Assembly (NCBI GenBank): GCA_004555705.1
Contig: SFHI01000030.1
Span: 1-14,942 of the forward strand
Source: Clostridiales bacterium
Lineage (GTDB): Bacteria > Bacillota > Clostridia > Oscillospirales > Oscillospiraceae
DNA length: 14,942 nt
Direction: 5' to 3'
Every line of letters starts with the position of its first letter. The stretch's first letter is position 1. Positions 13,499-14,942 of the stretch are shown piece by piece. Below the pieces are notes generated by a model that was not told the origin of the DNA, searched no databases, and worked only from the letters and a program-made list of their open reading frames with translations. The translations under genes were made by a program, and so were the position numbers.

Positions 13499-14767
13499 TC
13501 AGCACTCCTTAATGATATACGCCCGAAGCCGTCCGAAGAGAATATCGTCCAGGACCGCTTCCACTTCGATCCCCTCAGCGCCGTACTCCACGCTCTTGAC
13601 CTGGGCGCCGTCGTGGAGGGTTTCCACCATGCCGCCCATGGAATAGGGTAGCCGAACCACCACATGATGCCGGGACGCTCCCAGCGCTTCCTCGATGGCC
13701 CTCAGGAGACCATCCATGTTGTAGCCCCGCTTGGCGGAGATGGCAACCACATCCCTGCCCACCGGGATATCCTCGGAGTAGACAAGGTCTGCCTTGTTGT
13801 AGCACTTCAGCACCGGAACCCCGGGCTTTGCCAGCTGGGCAATGAGCTTCTCCACCACGGCGATGTGCTTTTCCAGGTTGGGGTCGGAGGCATCGATGAC
13901 ATGGAGCAGCAAATCCGCGTATTCCAGCTCCTCCAGCGTCGCGTGGAAGGCGTTCACCAGATGATGGGGCAGCTTGGAGATGAAGCCCACGGTGTCGGAC
14001 AGGATCACATCCAGATTGTCCGAAACCGTCAGCTGCCGGGAAGTGGTATCCAGGGTGTCAAAGAGCCGGTTGTTGGCGGGAATCCCCGCCCCGGTCAGTT
14101 GGTTTAAAAGGGTGGATTTGCCCGCGTTGGTGTAGCCCACAATGGCCACCACCGGCACGGAGTTCTTCATTCTCCGCTCCCGCTGGACGCTGCGGACCTT
14201 GCGCACCTGTTCCAGTTCCTCTTCCAGGCGGTTGATGCGTTCCCGAATATGCCGGCGGTCCGTTTCCAGCTTGGTTTCGCCGGGGCCCCGGGTGCCGATG
14301 CCGCCGCCCTGGCGGGACAGGCTCTTTCCCATACCGGAGAGTCTCGGCAGCAGATATTGGTACTGGGCCAGCTCAACCTGGAGGCGGCCCTCCTTGGTTT
14401 TTGCCCGCTGGGCGAAAATATCCAGAATCAGAGCGCTGCGGTCCAGCACCGTAACCCCGATGATCTCCTCCAGGGCACGGATATTCCCCGGGGAAAGCTC
14501 GTTGTCAAAGATAACCATGGTGGACTCCGTGGCCTCCACCAGCATTTTTACCTCCAGGGCCTTTCCCTCGCCGATGAAGCTGTGGGGATCGGGGGCATGG
14601 CGGTTCTGAAGGATTTTCCCGGTGCAGAAGCCTCCGGCGGTTTCCAGCAGGTCGTCCAGTTCCTCCAGACTCTCCTCTGTGGCGGTCTGCTCCTCCGTAA
14701 AGCAGTCCGCGTTGAGCCCCACCAGCACCGCGCGCTCCTGGACGTTCCGATCAAAATTCTCTTCCAT
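13499..14767 (-). CDS. hflX: Ribosome-associated GTPase HflX
   Basis: A 422-residue GTPase of the TRAFAC/Obg-HflX group. HflX binds the 50S subunit, splits stalled or hibernating 70S ribosomes after heat or antibiotic stress, and helps ribosome rescue. The N-terminal HflX domain (about 10-160) includes HSFIGEGKALE, FDNELSPGNIRALEE, VLDRSALILDIFAQRA and the GGGIGTRGPGETKLETDRR signature. A charged coiled coil spans about 170-200. The G domain has G1 GYTNAGKST (211-219), a G2 FDTLDTT, G3 DTVGF (258-262), G4 NKAD (324-327) and G5 SAK (344-346). A small C-terminal domain follows. The frame extends to 14833, but ATG 14767 has AGGAGGA four nt upstream and lies just downstream of a promoter, so I use it. 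It heads an operon with the yigZ-like, GNAT and dgt-like genes. Confidence 0.97.
   Translation of the reverse strand: MEENFDRNVQERAVLVGLNADCFTEEQTATEESLEELDDLLETAGGFCTGKILQNRHAPDPHSFIGEGKALEVKMLVEATESTMVIFDNELSPGNIRALEEIIGVTVLDRSALILDIFAQRAKTKEGRLQVELAQYQYLLPRLSGMGKSLSRQGGGIGTRGPGETKLETDRRHIRERINRLEEELEQVRKVRSVQRERRMKNSVPVVAIVGYTNAGKSTLLNQLTGAGIPANNRLFDTLDTTSRQLTVSDNLDVILSDTVGFISKLPHHLVNAFHATLEELEYADLLLHVIDASDPNLEKHIAVVEKLIAQLAKPGVPVLKCYNKADLVYSEDIPVGRDVVAISAKRGYNMDGLLRAIEEALGASRHHVVVRLPYSMGGMVETLHDGAQVKSVEYGAEGIEVEAVLDDILFGRLRAYIIKEC
13505..13510 (-). promoter_or_regulatory. Ribosome binding site deciding the TTG start of yigZ-like gene
   Basis: AAGGAG on the minus strand lies within the last codons of hflX, 9 nt before TTG 13495. 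No ATG or GTG is better placed. Confidence 0.7.
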
Positions 14768-14793
14768 AGTTCCTCCTGTGACCCTTTTTCTAT

Positions 14794-14823
14794 AGTATAT
14801 CATATTGTGCCGGGGGCGGACAA
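14794..14823 (-). promoter_or_regulatory. Extended -10 promoter of the hflX operon
   Basis: TATACT (14794-14799) preceded by TGA gives an extended -10 on the minus strand. TTGTCC at 14818-14823 is a fair -35 at an 18-nt spacing. The predicted start near 14787 leaves a leader of about 20 nt holding AGGAGGA. A promoter here explains why the longer start at 14833 should be rejected. Confidence 0.6.
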
Positions 14824-14874
14824 GATATTTCACAAAAATATAATCGTGTTAGTTTAAAAGATTGGACCTAGCTA

Positions 14875-14940
14875 TCATAGTGCATAAATTCCTGCTGTAT
14901 GAAGTGGTAGTTCTAGCGTTATTTGGTATGAATTTCCGTC
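14875..14940 (-). CDS. Possible 3' end of an upstream gene cut by the right edge
   Basis: On the minus strand one frame is open from the window edge for 21 codons and ends in TGA at 14877-14875, reading DGNSYQITLELPLHTAGIYA plus Leu. The alternating pattern looks like a beta strand of a real protein, but the stretch is too short to be sure and its codons are more AT-rich than the neighbouring genes. The bases from 14824 to 14874 are AT-rich non-coding sequence with no terminator that I can see. Confidence 0.25.
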   Translation of the reverse strand, partial: DGNSYQITLELPLHTAGIYAL

Positions 14941-14942
14941 AA

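Noticed and set aside
12434..13651. Plus-strand open frame of 405 codons opposite GNAT, YigZ and hflX
   Set aside because: Antisense to three recognised genes and without domain similarity.
14839..14844. TATAAT on the plus strand near the right edge as a promoter
   Set aside because: No partner -35 at proper spacing and no plus-strand gene follows in the window.

Overview
The window looks like a chromosomal stretch from a GC-rich gut-type Clostridia (Bacillota), most likely of the Oscillospirales/Ruminococcaceae type. The reasons are the cotranscribed dnaG and sigma-70 genes, the fusion of IspH to ribosomal protein S1 (a clostridial arrangement), Shine-Dalgarno sites of the AGGAGG type, and GTG/TTG starts. 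This placement is inferred from gene content and not from an alignment. Every gene I accept is on the minus strand, so the text below runs from high to low coordinates. There are no tRNA, rRNA, CRISPR or phage genes.

Region 1 (14.9 to 10.9 kb) starts with a good extended -10 promoter. It drives hflX (ribosome-associated GTPase), a YigZ/IMPACT-family gene with a TTG start, a GNAT acetyltransferase and an HD-domain dNTPase (dgt-like). A four-helix membrane protein of unknown function follows, with its own extended -10 promoter.

Region 2 (10.87 to 10.40 kb) has no gene. It is filled by a roughly 400-bp element made of nested inverted repeats.

Region 3 (10.4 to 4.1 kb) is a tight operon: dnaG primase, a short RpoD-like sigma factor, a second very divergent sigma-70-like protein, cytidylate kinase, and the IspH-S1 fusion. 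Three of its four junctions are 4-nt overlaps, and it ends in a textbook intrinsic terminator. It joins replication priming, transcription initiation, pyrimidine nucleotide supply, isoprenoid synthesis and translation.

Region 4 (4.1 to 1.7 kb) begins with a MITE-like element with 65-bp inverted termini. Four closely spaced genes follow: a 56-residue membrane protein, a Dabb-domain protein, an ACT-domain protein and its usual partner, a UPF0210/DUF711 'PFL-family' protein. Region 5 (1.7 kb to 1) has a promoter and a polyprenyl-phosphate sugar-phosphate transferase for exopolysaccharide or glycan assembly, followed by a terminator hairpin, a solo repeat copy, and the promoter and first codons of another gene that runs off the left edge.

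The items most worth pursuing are the pair of unusual sigma-70 proteins between dnaG and cmk, and the two structured repeat elements whose stems show compensatory changes between copies.
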